NCBI GenBank assembly: GCA_007120305.1
Contig: SKNW01000053.1
Span: forward strand, 1-39,190
Origin: Gemmatimonadota bacterium
GTDB lineage: Bacteria; Gemmatimonadota; Gemmatimonadetes; Longimicrobiales; Gaopeijiaceae
Length of the DNA stretch: 39,190 bases
Direction of reading: 5' to 3'
Positions 1 through 8,802 of this stretch are shown here, one piece after another. The stretch's first letter is position 1. The number at the start of each line of letters is the position of its first letter. The notes under the pieces were generated by a model, which was not told where the DNA came from, made no database searches, and saw only the letters and a list, made by a program, of their open reading frames with translations. Made by a program: the position numbers and the translations under genes.

Positions 1-1115
1 AGGACCACGCCCCCGGTCCGCTGGCTGGAAAAGGAGGTGAAGAAGTTCGTGTCCTCCGAGTTCCGCGACAGCGTCACCGAGTTGGTGGCGAAGCGACCGG
101 GATCAAAGAACTGCTCCACGTGGTCCACGGCCTCGCCGGGCCGGTAGGGCTGGTCCAGGAAGCGCTCGGCGGCGGGCCGCTCGACCCGGTTCTCCCGGTC
201 GACCACGTTCCCGTTCAGGTCCACCCAGTTGCCCTGGGCGTCGGTGCGGTAGTGATGGCTCATGGCCCGGCCGATCCTCCGACCCAGCTGGTTGACGCCG
301 ATCTCGGACCGGGCGGTGATGCGGGTGACCCCCTGCTCACCGGCAGCGCCCCGGCGCGTCCGGATCTGGATCACCCCGTTGGAGGCCCGGGATCCGTAGA
401 GCGATGCTGCCGCGGCGCCCTTGACCACCTCGATGCTCTCGATGTCCAGCGACGACAGGTCGGCGGAGGAGCGCCCGAAGGTGGAAGCCAGGACCACGCC
501 GTCCACCACGAAGAGGGGGGCGTTGGTCCGGTTGATGGAGGTGGGCGTGCGGAGCACGATGTTGATCCCCGCCCCCGGCTGGGCCGGCGAAATGATGTTG
601 GCACCGGCGACCTTCCCCTGGATCGCGCTGATGGCGTTGGCCGGCGGCACCTCCAGGCTCTCCGCGCCGAGGCGGGCAATCGTGAAGGGGACGCGACGCG
701 CCGAGGTCGGATCGGCGAGCCCCGTCACCACCACGCCCTCCAGGGCCAGGGCCGAGGTGCGCATCTGGAAGTCCACGGTCACGGTCCCGCCGTCGGTGAC
801 CTGCACGTTCTCGCGTTGCGTCTGGGCATGGCCCAGGCGGGTGACCCGCACCGTGTACAGGCCCGACGGCACGTTGCTGATGGTGTAGTTGCCGCTGGCG
901 TCGCTCAGGGACCCGAAGCTCGTGCCCACCACGACCACCTGAGCCGTGGCCAGCGGCTCCCCGGTCTGGGCGTCGATGACGCGCCCCCGGATCGTGCCCT
1001 GACGAGCCTCGGCCTCCATCGTCGGCGCGTCGGACCACGCCGGCGGGGCCGCAAGGGCCGTCACCGGGGCCACGACCAGGCCGCAGGTGATTCCATACAA
1101 CAGGTATCTCTTCAT
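1..1115 (-). CDS. SusC/RagA-like TonB-dependent outer membrane receptor, N-terminal part (3' end truncated by the window edge)
   Basis: Reverse strand from ATG at 1115 reads MKRYLLYGITCGLVVAPVTALA (signal peptide), then GTIRGRVIDAQTGEPLATAQVVV (CarboxypepD_reg-like) and a plug domain IQGKVAGANI...FVVDGVV...IESIEVVKGAAAASLYGSRASNGVIQIRTRRG. Not in the ORF list because it is open at the edge. Confidence 0.93.
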   Translation of the reverse strand, partial: MKRYLLYGITCGLVVAPVTALAAPPAWSDAPTMEAEARQGTIRGRVIDAQTGEPLATAQVVVVGTSFGSLSDASGNYTISNVPSGLYTVRVTRLGHAQTQRENVQVTDGGTVTVDFQMRTSALALEGVVVTGLADPTSARRVPFTIARLGAESLEVPPANAISAIQGKVAGANIISPAQPGAGINIVLRTPTSINRTNAPLFVVDGVVLASTFGRSSADLSSLDIESIEVVKGAAAASLYGSRASNGVIQIRTRRGAAGEQGVTRITARSEIGVNQLGRRIGRAMSHHYRTDAQGNWVDLNGNVVDRENRVERPAAERFLDQPYRPGEAVDHVEQFFDPGRFATNSVTLSRNSEDTNFFTSFSSQRTGGVV

Positions 1116-1402
1116 CCCGTCTCTCCCTTCAGGTTTGCGCACCCCCATCCGGTTTGACACGTGGCTTTCGCGCGCGCGAAGACGACGACTCTGCCGGGGG
1201 ATGGAAGCGGCCGGGCCGCTTCTCTCGGATGTTGCGGAGTTCGCCGAACATCATCCGCCGCCCTTGGGAAGTCAATGGATACAGATACGTACGCAGCTGG
1301 TTACGCAGGGGAGCCACGGGGTTCCTCGCCCGCCCGCTGTCCCCGCTCGGCGCGGCGCCTTAGCTTCCGTCCCGAGTTTCTCCACCTTTTCCCGCGCCTG
1401 GG

Positions 1403-2908
1403 GTGCCGATGGGCGGTATGACGACAGCCGGCTTCACGACCCTGGACCTGGTGGTCCTTTCCCTGTACCTGGGGGGCGTGACGCTCTGGGGTGCCTGGCT
1501 GGGGCGGGCCCAGAAAGGGGGGACCGACTACTTCCTGGGGAACCGGGACCTCCCCTGGTGGGCCGTGGGGCTCTCGGTGGTGGCCACCGAGACCAGCACC
1601 CTCACCTTTCTCTCCATTCCCGGGGTCTCCTACCTGGGGACGCTGGCCTTCCTCCAGCTCACCCTGGGGTACCTGGCCGGACGCATCGTGGTGAGCCTGG
1701 TCCTCCTCCCGGCCTACTACCGGGGCGAGATCGCCACCGCCTACACCCTCCTGGAGCGACGCTTCGGCACGGGCACGCGGCGCTTCACCTCGGCGATCTT
1801 CCAGGTCACCCGCCTCCTGGCCGACTCGGTCCGCCTCTTCGCCACCGCCATCCCCCTGGCCCTGATCACGGGCTGGCCGTACTCGCTCTCCATTGCCGTG
1901 ATCGGGCTCCTGACCCTGGTCTACACCTACTTCGGCGGCATCCGCGCCGTGGTCTGGGTGGACGTGGTCCAGATGGCCCTCTACATGGTGGGCGCCGCCG
2001 TGGCCCTGGTGGTCCTCCAGACCCTGATCCCGGGCGGCTGGGGGGCGGCCCTCTCCAGCGCCGCCGAGGCGGGCAAGCTCACCTGGCTCGACTTCTCGCC
2101 CGACATCACCATCCCCTACACCTTCTGGGCCGGGCTCCTCGGGGGCGGCTTCCTTTCGATGGCCTCCCACGGCACGGACCAGCTCATCGTCCAGCGCCTC
2201 CTCACCTGCCGTGACCTGAAGTCGGCGCAGACGGCGCTCGTGGGAAGCGGGTTCGCGGTCATCGTGCAGTTCGCCCTCTTCCTCATGGTGGGGATCGGCC
2301 TCTGGGCCTTCTACGAGGGGCGAGCCTTCGCCCAGTCCGACGCCATCTTCGCCACCTTCATCATCGAGGCGCTGCCCCCGGGGGTCACGGGGCTCCTCAT
2401 TGCCGGGGTCTTCGCGGCGGCCATGTCGTCGCTTTCCTCCTCCATCAACGCCCTGGCCTCCGCCTCGGCCTACGACTTCTGGGCCCCGCTGGCCAAGCGG
2501 GAAGGCGACGAGTTCGCCCTTCTCCGGGCCGGACGGGTCTTCACCCTGATCTGGGCCATGCTCCTCATCGGGGCGGCCATTCTCTACATCCCCATGAGCG
2601 AGGGGTCGGCGGCGGTGGAGGTGGCCCTGACCATTGCCTCCCTGGTCTACGGCGGACTCCTGGGCGCCTTCTTCCTTGGGATCGTGGACCCCCGCGCCAA
2701 CCAGCCCGGCATCATCACGGGAATGGTGGTGGGGATTGGCACGGTCACCGCCCTCTGGGTGACCTCCACCTGGGTGGTGGAACGGGTCCTGGTGGGATGG
2801 CCCTGGTTCGTCCTGCTGGGAACGGTGGTCACCATGGCCGTGGGGGCCCTTGGGAGCCGCGTTGCGGATGCGAAGGGGTTCACGTCCCGCCCCGGCGGGT
2901 CCGGGTGA
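1403..2908 (+). CDS. Sodium:solute symporter (SSS family)
   Basis: Multi-TM protein with DYFLGNRDLPWWAVGLSVVATETSTLTFLSIPG and VYTYFGGIRAVVWVDVVQ, typical of the SSS family. Start may be 1409 or 1421. Confidence 0.93.
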   Translation: MPMGGMTTAGFTTLDLVVLSLYLGGVTLWGAWLGRAQKGGTDYFLGNRDLPWWAVGLSVVATETSTLTFLSIPGVSYLGTLAFLQLTLGYLAGRIVVSLVLLPAYYRGEIATAYTLLERRFGTGTRRFTSAIFQVTRLLADSVRLFATAIPLALITGWPYSLSIAVIGLLTLVYTYFGGIRAVVWVDVVQMALYMVGAAVALVVLQTLIPGGWGAALSSAAEAGKLTWLDFSPDITIPYTFWAGLLGGGFLSMASHGTDQLIVQRLLTCRDLKSAQTALVGSGFAVIVQFALFLMVGIGLWAFYEGRAFAQSDAIFATFIIEALPPGVTGLLIAGVFAAAMSSLSSSINALASASAYDFWAPLAKREGDEFALLRAGRVFTLIWAMLLIGAAILYIPMSEGSAAVEVALTIASLVYGGLLGAFFLGIVDPRANQPGIITGMVVGIGTVTALWVTSTWVVERVLVGWPWFVLLGTVVTMAVGALGSRVADAKGFTSRPGGSG

Positions 2909-3870
2909 CCGCCCCCGCGGAGCCGGGCTCCGTCGTCGTAGGTGTGGATGGCGGGGGAACCGGAAGCCGGGCTGTGGTCCTGGATCCCTCCGGCCGGATC
3001 CTGGGGCGGGAGGTGGGGAGCGCCGCCATCGTCGTGCCCGGGGCCGAAACGGCTTCCCTGGAAGCCATCCAGGACCTGGTCCGCCGGGTCCTTAGGGCGG
3101 CGGGGCTCCCCCCTGGCACCTCGGCCCGGGTCCTGGTGGCGGGGCTTGCCGGGGTGGGGAGGGAGGCGGACCGGAAGCGGATCGAGATCATGCTCGGCGC
3201 CACGCTGGCGAACCTGGGGCTGGCTCGCCGGGTGGCCGTGCGAAACGACGCCGAGGTGGCTCTCCACGACGCCTTCGGTGAGGGCCCCGGCATTCTCCTG
3301 GTGGGAGGCACCGGATCCATTGCCCTGGCTCGGCTCCCCTCGGGGCGGACCCTGCGTACGGGGGGGTGGGGGGCCCTGGCAGGCGACGAGGGCTCCGGGT
3401 GGTCGCTGGGGCTCGGCGCGGTCCGCGCCGTCCTGCGGGGCATGGATGGCCGCGGCCCGGCCACCACCCTCACCCGCAGGGTGGTGGCCGCCTTCGGGAC
3501 CGACGATCCCGCCGAACTCGTGGACCGGCTCCGCACGGCGGCGAAGGGGCAGGTGGCGGCCCTCGCACCCCGGGTGGCGGCGGCCGCGGATGCCGGGGAC
3601 GCGGTGGCAGTGGCCCTGGTGGAGGAGGCGGCAGGGGCCCTGGCCGCCCACGTGGCCCCCCTGGTCCAGGCCTGGCGGGAGGAGGAGAGTGCCACCGGGG
3701 ACGGGGCCGCCGGGGAGTCGCCCCGCCTCGCCCTCCTGGGCGGTCTCGTGGCCCCAGGGGGTCCCCTCCGGTCCCGGCTTCTTCCCCACCTGGTGGCGCT
3801 GGATGCCGTTCTGGTGCCTGAGGCGCTGGATCCGGCCCGGGGTGCGGCCCGACTGGCCCTGTCAATCTGA
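2905..3870 (+). CDS. BadF/BadG/BcrA/BcrD ATPase family protein, N-acetylglucosamine kinase-like
   Basis: VVVGVDGGGTGSRAVVLD phosphate-binding motif, AGLAGVGR, VRNDAEVAL, LVGGTGSIA, GDEGSGWSLG. Likely GTG start at 2905 overlapping the upstream TGA (GTGA); the ORF-track ATG at 2797 lies inside the symporter gene. Confidence 0.88.
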   Translation: MTAPAEPGSVVVGVDGGGTGSRAVVLDPSGRILGREVGSAAIVVPGAETASLEAIQDLVRRVLRAAGLPPGTSARVLVAGLAGVGREADRKRIEIMLGATLANLGLARRVAVRNDAEVALHDAFGEGPGILLVGGTGSIALARLPSGRTLRTGGWGALAGDEGSGWSLGLGAVRAVLRGMDGRGPATTLTRRVVAAFGTDDPAELVDRLRTAAKGQVAALAPRVAAAADAGDAVAVALVEEAAGALAAHVAPLVQAWREEESATGDGAAGESPRLALLGGLVAPGGPLRSRLLPHLVALDAVLVPEALDPARGAARLALSI

Positions 3871-3914
3871 CGTACACTAACCCGTTGGTGCTTGCCACGT
3901 TGGCAGATTTCTTC

Positions 3915-3930
3915 TGGCATGTCTCCTGCA
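3915..3930 (+). promoter_or_regulatory. Candidate sigma-54 -24/-12 promoter upstream of hsp20
   Basis: TGGCATGTCTCCTGCA against consensus TGGCACGNNNNTTGCW: 2 mismatches at the specified positions, with exact GG...GC spacing. Confidence 0.55.
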
Positions 3931-4009
3931 AATTTCCGAGGGGCCGACGACATCGGCCCGTCGCACGACGGCGTGACATCGTACCACGGCTTTACCAGGA
4001 GGAATTCCC

Positions 4010-4501
4010 ATGGCCATGATTCGTTATCGCACCCATCCTTCCACCCTGTCCCCTTTCGACACGGCCAACCGGCTGGCTCGGCTGCTGGACGATGGCCTCT
4101 TCTCCGGAAACCGCGACGACATGGGAATCCAGGTTCCCGACGTCGACGTGGAGGAGACCACCGACGCCATCATCCTCACCGCCGACCTCCCCGGATTCGA
4201 TCCGGACAAGGTCGAGATCTCGGTGGAGAACCAGGTTCTGACCCTCTCCGGGAGCCGGGACCGGGTCCGGGAGCTCTCCGATCCGGGGTCCGAAGAGGCC
4301 GAAGTGTCCGAGGCGGCACCCACGTCGAGGATGCACATGAGGGAGCGCCGGTGGGGGAGCTTCACCCGGTCCTTCACCCTCCCCCGGACGATCCGGGCCG
4401 AGGAGATCAGCGCCTCGTTCGATCGGGGTGTTCTGACGGTCCACATGCCCAAGTCGGTGGAGGCCCGGTCCCGGAAGATCGAGATCCGGACCGGCGCCTG
4501 A
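4010..4501 (+). CDS. Hsp20/alpha-crystallin family small heat shock protein
   Basis: Alpha-crystallin domain: PDVDVEETTDAIILTADLPGFDPDKVEISVENQVLTLSG...FTRSFTLPRTIRAEEISASFDRGVLTVHMPK. AGGAGG ribosome-binding site upstream. Confidence 0.96.
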   Translation: MAMIRYRTHPSTLSPFDTANRLARLLDDGLFSGNRDDMGIQVPDVDVEETTDAIILTADLPGFDPDKVEISVENQVLTLSGSRDRVRELSDPGSEEAEVSEAAPTSRMHMRERRWGSFTRSFTLPRTIRAEEISASFDRGVLTVHMPKSVEARSRKIEIRTGA

Positions 4502-4536
4502 CAGCCGGACCGCCGCCGGGCCAGGTCGGGCCCGGC

Positions 4537-5454
4537 TCAGACGGGCTCCCGGAGCGCGCGATGCAGCGCCTCCAGGAGCCCGTCTCCGTTGGCGGCACGG
4601 AGCGGCCCCCCGGCCGCCACCTCGTACGGGAGCCCGTCGGGTGCGCTCCATGCTCCCCCGGCCTCCGTCAGGATGGCCAGCCCCCCGGCCACGTCCCACG
4701 GGGCCAGGGTCCCCTCCCAGAACACGTCGAAGGTTCCCCGGGCCAGCCGGCAGAGATCCAGCGCCGCCGCTCCGTCTCGCCGCACGCCCGAGCTACGTCG
4801 GAGCATGCGCCCAAGCTCCTCCAGGTAGCCGGGGATCTCGTCGGGGCGCTTGAAGGGGAAGCCCGTGCCCACCAGGGCCTGCCGGAGTTCGGCGACCTGG
4901 CTCACGCCGATCCGCCGTGGGCCGGCGCCGTCGCCCGCGTCCATCCACGCCCCGCCTCCCTCCCAGCTCCAGTACCGTTCGGCGCTGGCGGGGGCCACGA
5001 CGGCGCCGGCCACTGGCCGTCCATCCACCAGGACGCCCACCGAGGCCGCGAAGGCCGGGTGCCCGTGGAGGAAATTGGTCGTTCCGTCCAGCGGGTCCAC
5101 GATCCAGAGGGGCGTGGACCCCTCGTCCGAGCCGCCTCCGTCGCCGGGTCCGCGTCCGTCGCCGGACCCTTCCTCCTCGGCCAGGATCCGGTGCTCCGGG
5201 AATGCCCGTTGGAGAACGGCCAGCGCCACCTCCTGGGCCTCCAGGTCCACCTCCGAGACGAAATCGTAGGTCCCCTTGTCCACGGCATCCGTGATCCGGA
5301 CGCTTCCCAGGTAGCGGCGATGCACGTCGGCGGCGGCCGAGGCCGCCTCCAGGGCCGTCGCGGCCAGGGACTCGGCCAGGGACTCGGGCAGGGACTCGGG
5401 CAGGGACTCGCCCGGCGGCCTGGGCAAGGGCGAGGAAGGGGGCAGCGTCGGCAT
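4537..5454 (-). CDS. Inositol monophosphatase family protein
   Basis: DFVSEVDLEAQEVALAVLQRAFPEHRILAEEE, WIVDPLDGTTNFLHGHPAFAASVGVLVDG, WDVAGGLAILTEAGG. Start set at MPTLPPSS (5454) rather than the upstream 5676, which would overlap trpS. Confidence 0.93.
   Translation of the reverse strand: MPTLPPSSPLPRPPGESLPESLPESLAESLAATALEAASAAADVHRRYLGSVRITDAVDKGTYDFVSEVDLEAQEVALAVLQRAFPEHRILAEEEGSGDGRGPGDGGGSDEGSTPLWIVDPLDGTTNFLHGHPAFAASVGVLVDGRPVAGAVVAPASAERYWSWEGGGAWMDAGDGAGPRRIGVSQVAELRQALVGTGFPFKRPDEIPGYLEELGRMLRRSSGVRRDGAAALDLCRLARGTFDVFWEGTLAPWDVAGGLAILTEAGGAWSAPDGLPYEVAAGGPLRAANGDGLLEALHRALREPV
5362..5409. repeat. 12-bp in-frame tandem repeat (4 copies)
   Basis: ggccagggactc x2 then gggcagggactc x2; encodes SLPE/SLAE repeats near the N-terminus of the IMPase-family protein. 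Confidence 0.9.
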
Positions 5455-5587
5455 GGCGGAGGCAGGGGAGGGGAGGGGGGCAAGCTGAGAGCGGCGAGGG
5501 TCGCCTCCCTCCAGCTTCCGGGCTAACTTAACCCCTTCGTCTGCCGCCCCCCATTCGCCTTTGCCCGGCCCGGTTTCGGTCACTTCC

Positions 5588-6634
5588 ATGGCTTCATCCT
5601 CTCCCGACGTCCGCTCCGAACCTCGCCCCCGGGTCTTCAGCGGGATGCAGCCTTCCGGCGAGGCCCACCTGGGCAACTACCTGGGGGCCCTGCGGCAGTG
5701 GGTCCACCTCCAGGAGGAGCACGCCTGCTTCTTCTGCATCGTGGACCAGCACGCCCTCACCGGGGACTTCACCCCCGCGGAACTGCCGAAGCGGGTGTTC
5801 GACCTGGCCGTGAGCTTCCTGGCCGTGGGGCTGGATCCGGAGCGGAGCGTGATCTTCGTGCAGTCGGACGTCCCGGCCCACACCGAGCTGGCGTGGCTCT
5901 TCAACGCCGTGACCCCGGTGGGCGAACTGGAGCGGATGACCCAGTACAAGGACAAGTCGGCCCGGCTCGAGTCCATTCCGGCCGGTCTCCTGAACTACCC
6001 CATCCTGCAGGCCGCCGACATCCTCCTCTACCGTGCGGCGGCCGTCCCCGTGGGCGAGGATCAGCTCCAGCACCTGGAGCTGGCCCGCGAGATCGCCCGG
6101 AAGTGGAACGCCCGCTTCGGCGACGTCTTCCCTGAGCCGAGGCCGATCCTGGGGGGGGCCGGGCGGATCCTGGGGCTCGACGGCGGGGCCAAGATGAGCA
6201 AGTCCATGGACAACACGGTGCGCATCCTGGCCGGACCCGACGAGGTCTGGTCCCGGGTCCGTACCGCCGTCACCGATCCGCAGCGGGTGCGTCGGGACGA
6301 CCCGGGTCGCCCCGAGGTCTGCAACGTCTTCTCCCTGCACGGGCACTTCACCGATCCCGCGCTCATCCCCGACATCGCCGGGCAGTGCCGGGCCGGGACC
6401 CGGGGATGCGTGGACTGCAAGCGCATCCTGGCGGCGAGCATCGCCGACCACCTGGCCCCCATCCGGGAGCGCGCCGCCGAGTACGAGGCCCATCCGTCCC
6501 GGGTGTACGAGATTCTCGAGGCCGGCGCCGTCCGGGCCCGCGCCGAGGCCGAGGCCACCATGGAGCGAGTGCGGAAGGCCATGGGGCTCGTGTGGCGCGA
6601 CGCGTCACCCGCGCATAGCTTCTCCGCACCATGA
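5588..6634 (+). CDS. trpS: Tryptophan--tRNA ligase
   Basis: RVFSGMQPSGEAHLGNYLGALRQWV (HIGH-like), GAKMSKSMDNT (KMSKS). Confidence 0.97.
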   Translation: MASSSPDVRSEPRPRVFSGMQPSGEAHLGNYLGALRQWVHLQEEHACFFCIVDQHALTGDFTPAELPKRVFDLAVSFLAVGLDPERSVIFVQSDVPAHTELAWLFNAVTPVGELERMTQYKDKSARLESIPAGLLNYPILQAADILLYRAAAVPVGEDQLQHLELAREIARKWNARFGDVFPEPRPILGGAGRILGLDGGAKMSKSMDNTVRILAGPDEVWSRVRTAVTDPQRVRRDDPGRPEVCNVFSLHGHFTDPALIPDIAGQCRAGTRGCVDCKRILAASIADHLAPIRERAAEYEAHPSRVYEILEAGAVRARAEAEATMERVRKAMGLVWRDASPAHSFSAP

Positions 6635-7782
6635 TCGAAATCTTCAAGGCCGCCATCGGCCGCGGTGCCAGCGACATCCACATCAAGTCCGGCGACATGG
6701 TGCGTGCCCGGATTCACGGTCGGCTCATGCCCCTTACCCGGGAGCGGGTCTCCCACGACCAGGTGAAGGCGCTGGCCCTCAAGTTCATCCCGCATGAGCG
6801 GGACCGGGTCCGGATCGACGAGCTCACCGACTACGACTGCTCCTGGGGCGCCTCGGGGCTGGGTCGCTTCCGGGTGAACATCCTCCGGCAGCGCGGATCC
6901 TTCATGGTGGTGCTCCGCGTCATTCCCTTCGAGGTCCCCACCTTCGAGGAGCTCCGTCTTCCCCCGGTGCTGGCGCGAGTGGCCGAGAACGAGCGGGGTC
7001 TCATCCTGGTGACCGGGGTCACCGGGTCGGGAAAGAGTTCCACGATGGCGGCCATGGTGGAGCACATCAACCAGAACGCCGAACGCCACATCGTGACGCT
7101 GGAGAACCCCATCGAGTTCCTCCACCGCGACAAGCGCTGCTCCATCACCCAGCGCGACATCGGCACGGACACGGCCTCCTTCCAGGCCGGGCTCCGGGCG
7201 GCGCTCCGGCAGGATCCCGACGTCATCCTCATCGGCGAGATGCGGGATACCGAGACCATCGACACGGCGCTCAAGGCGGCCGAGACCGGCCACCTGGTGA
7301 TCTCGACGCTGCACACCCAGAACGCGGTTCAGACCCTGTCGCGGATCATCGCGGTCTTTCCGCCCTCCGACCAGGAGATGATCCGGGTACGGCTTGCCGA
7401 GACCCTTCAGGCCGTCGTCTCCCAGCGTCTCCTCCCCATGAAGCACGAGGAGGGCCGCATCGTGGCGTGCGAGGTCATGAACGTCACAGGGACGATCCGG
7501 GACTGCATCCTGGACCCGGACCGCATGGTGGAGATCCCCGACCTCCTGGAGGAGGGGCGGGAAACCTATGGCTCCCAGTCCTTCGATCAGCATCTCATTG
7601 AGCTCCTCCGCGAGGACAAGGTCACCTTCCAGGTGGCCAAGGCGGCGGCGTCGAATCCCAACGACCTGGATCTGAAAGTGAACTTCTACGGAGAAGCCGC
7701 CACCGGCGACGCGTCGGCTCGACCGGGGACGGTGGCGTCCAGGGGAATCGAATCCGGCCTCCTCCGGGGAGGTGGCGAATGA
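6631..7782 (+). CDS. pilT: Type IV pilus twitching motility ATPase PilT-like
   Basis: GASDIHIKSG, GLILVTGVTGSGKSSTMAAM (Walker A), LRQDPDVILIGEMRD (Walker B), ETGHLVISTLHT. ATGA overlap with trpS. Confidence 0.95.
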   Translation: MIEIFKAAIGRGASDIHIKSGDMVRARIHGRLMPLTRERVSHDQVKALALKFIPHERDRVRIDELTDYDCSWGASGLGRFRVNILRQRGSFMVVLRVIPFEVPTFEELRLPPVLARVAENERGLILVTGVTGSGKSSTMAAMVEHINQNAERHIVTLENPIEFLHRDKRCSITQRDIGTDTASFQAGLRAALRQDPDVILIGEMRDTETIDTALKAAETGHLVISTLHTQNAVQTLSRIIAVFPPSDQEMIRVRLAETLQAVVSQRLLPMKHEEGRIVACEVMNVTGTIRDCILDPDRMVEIPDLLEEGRETYGSQSFDQHLIELLREDKVTFQVAKAAASNPNDLDLKVNFYGEAATGDASARPGTVASRGIESGLLRGGGE

Positions 7783-8678
7783 TTTCCCTCCACGGGGTCC
7801 TGATTCCTGCCGCCACCCCCTTCGACCCGGTGACCGGCGACGTGGACCGGGTGGCGCTTCGGGCGAATCTCCGGAGCTGGCTTGCCCACCCCGTCCGGGG
7901 CATGGTCATGGGAGGCTCCACCGGCGAGGCCGTCTTCCTCGACGACGCGGAGCGCCTGGCCCTCCTCGAGGATGCCCGTGAGGTGGTCCCCTCGGACCGC
8001 CTGCTCGTGGCCGGGACCGGGGCGGAATCCACGCGGGCCACCATCCAGCGTACGCTGGATGCGGCGGAGCGGGGCGCGGACGCGGTGCTCGTGCAGCCCC
8101 CGGCCTTCTACCGGAGTGCCATGACCCCGGAACGGCTCCGGGTGCACTACCTGGCGCTGGCCGATGCCTCGCCCATTCCCGTGATCCTGTACCAGGTTCC
8201 GCTCCGCTTCAGCACGCTGGAGTTCGAAACCGGCCTCGTGGTGGAGCTGGCCGGGCACGAGAACATCGTGGGGATGAAGGACTCCCGCGGAAGCCTCGAG
8301 CTCCTCGGCGAGATCGCCCGTTCCGCCCCCTCGGATTTCCAGCTCCTGGTGGGCACGGGGGCTCGACTCTTCGCGGCCCTCAACATGGGGGCGGTGGGTG
8401 GAATCCTGGGGGTGGCCAACCTGGCGCCGGCCGAGTCGGCGGGGATCGTCCGCGCGGCGTCCGAGGGGGATGCGGCCACCGCCGGTCGACTGCAGGAGCA
8501 GGTGGCCCCCCTCCACGACGGGATCGTGGGTGCCTTCGGGGTCGCCGGGGTCAAGCGGGCCATGGACCTGCTGGGGATGCGCGGGGGAGCACCCCGTCCG
8601 CCCCTGGCCCCCCTGGGAGCCGAGGCCGAGGGGAAGGTTCGCCGTCTCCTGGAGGAAGCGGGTCTTCTCCTTGCTTGA
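7779..8678 (+). CDS. Dihydrodipicolinate synthase / N-acetylneuraminate lyase family aldolase (DapA-like)
   Basis: GVLIPAATPFDP, GGSTGEAVFL, PVILYQVP, GMKDSRGS (Schiff-base Lys), TIM-barrel pattern. ATGA overlap with pilT. Substrate not resolvable by eye. Confidence 0.88.
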   Translation: MISLHGVLIPAATPFDPVTGDVDRVALRANLRSWLAHPVRGMVMGGSTGEAVFLDDAERLALLEDAREVVPSDRLLVAGTGAESTRATIQRTLDAAERGADAVLVQPPAFYRSAMTPERLRVHYLALADASPIPVILYQVPLRFSTLEFETGLVVELAGHENIVGMKDSRGSLELLGEIARSAPSDFQLLVGTGARLFAALNMGAVGGILGVANLAPAESAGIVRAASEGDAATAGRLQEQVAPLHDGIVGAFGVAGVKRAMDLLGMRGGAPRPPLAPLGAEAEGKVRRLLEEAGLLLA

Positions 8679-8724
8679 CGCCCCCGGAGGGCGCCGGTAG
8701 CTTTTCCCAAAGGATTGAGCCGCC

Positions 8725-8763
8725 AGGCGCCCCTCCCCCCCGCGGGAAGGGCGTCCTTTTTTT
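8725..8763 (+). terminator. Intrinsic terminator-like hairpin plus 7-T run
   Basis: AGGCGCCCCTCCcccccgcgGGAAGGGCGTCCTTTTTTT between the dapA-like gene and purA. Confidence 0.75.
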
Positions 8764-8802
8764 GCCCGGCAGCAGACCTGCCGGTTCCAGGAGACGAAGT
8801 CC

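Noticed and set aside
120-1157. 345-aa plus ORF over the receptor gene
   Set aside because: Antisense to the SusC-like N-terminus, which has strong domain evidence.
3870-4010. CIRCE/HrcA element upstream of hsp20
   Set aside because: The TTAGCACTC-N9-GAGTGCTAA pattern is absent; only a short TGCCA/TGGCA dyad and the sigma-54-like box are present.
4515-4536. GCCGGGCC-aggtcg-GGCCCGGC hairpin between hsp20 and the IMPase gene as a terminator
   Set aside because: Good stem, but no T run on either strand; may be a bidirectional stop but not supported enough to list.
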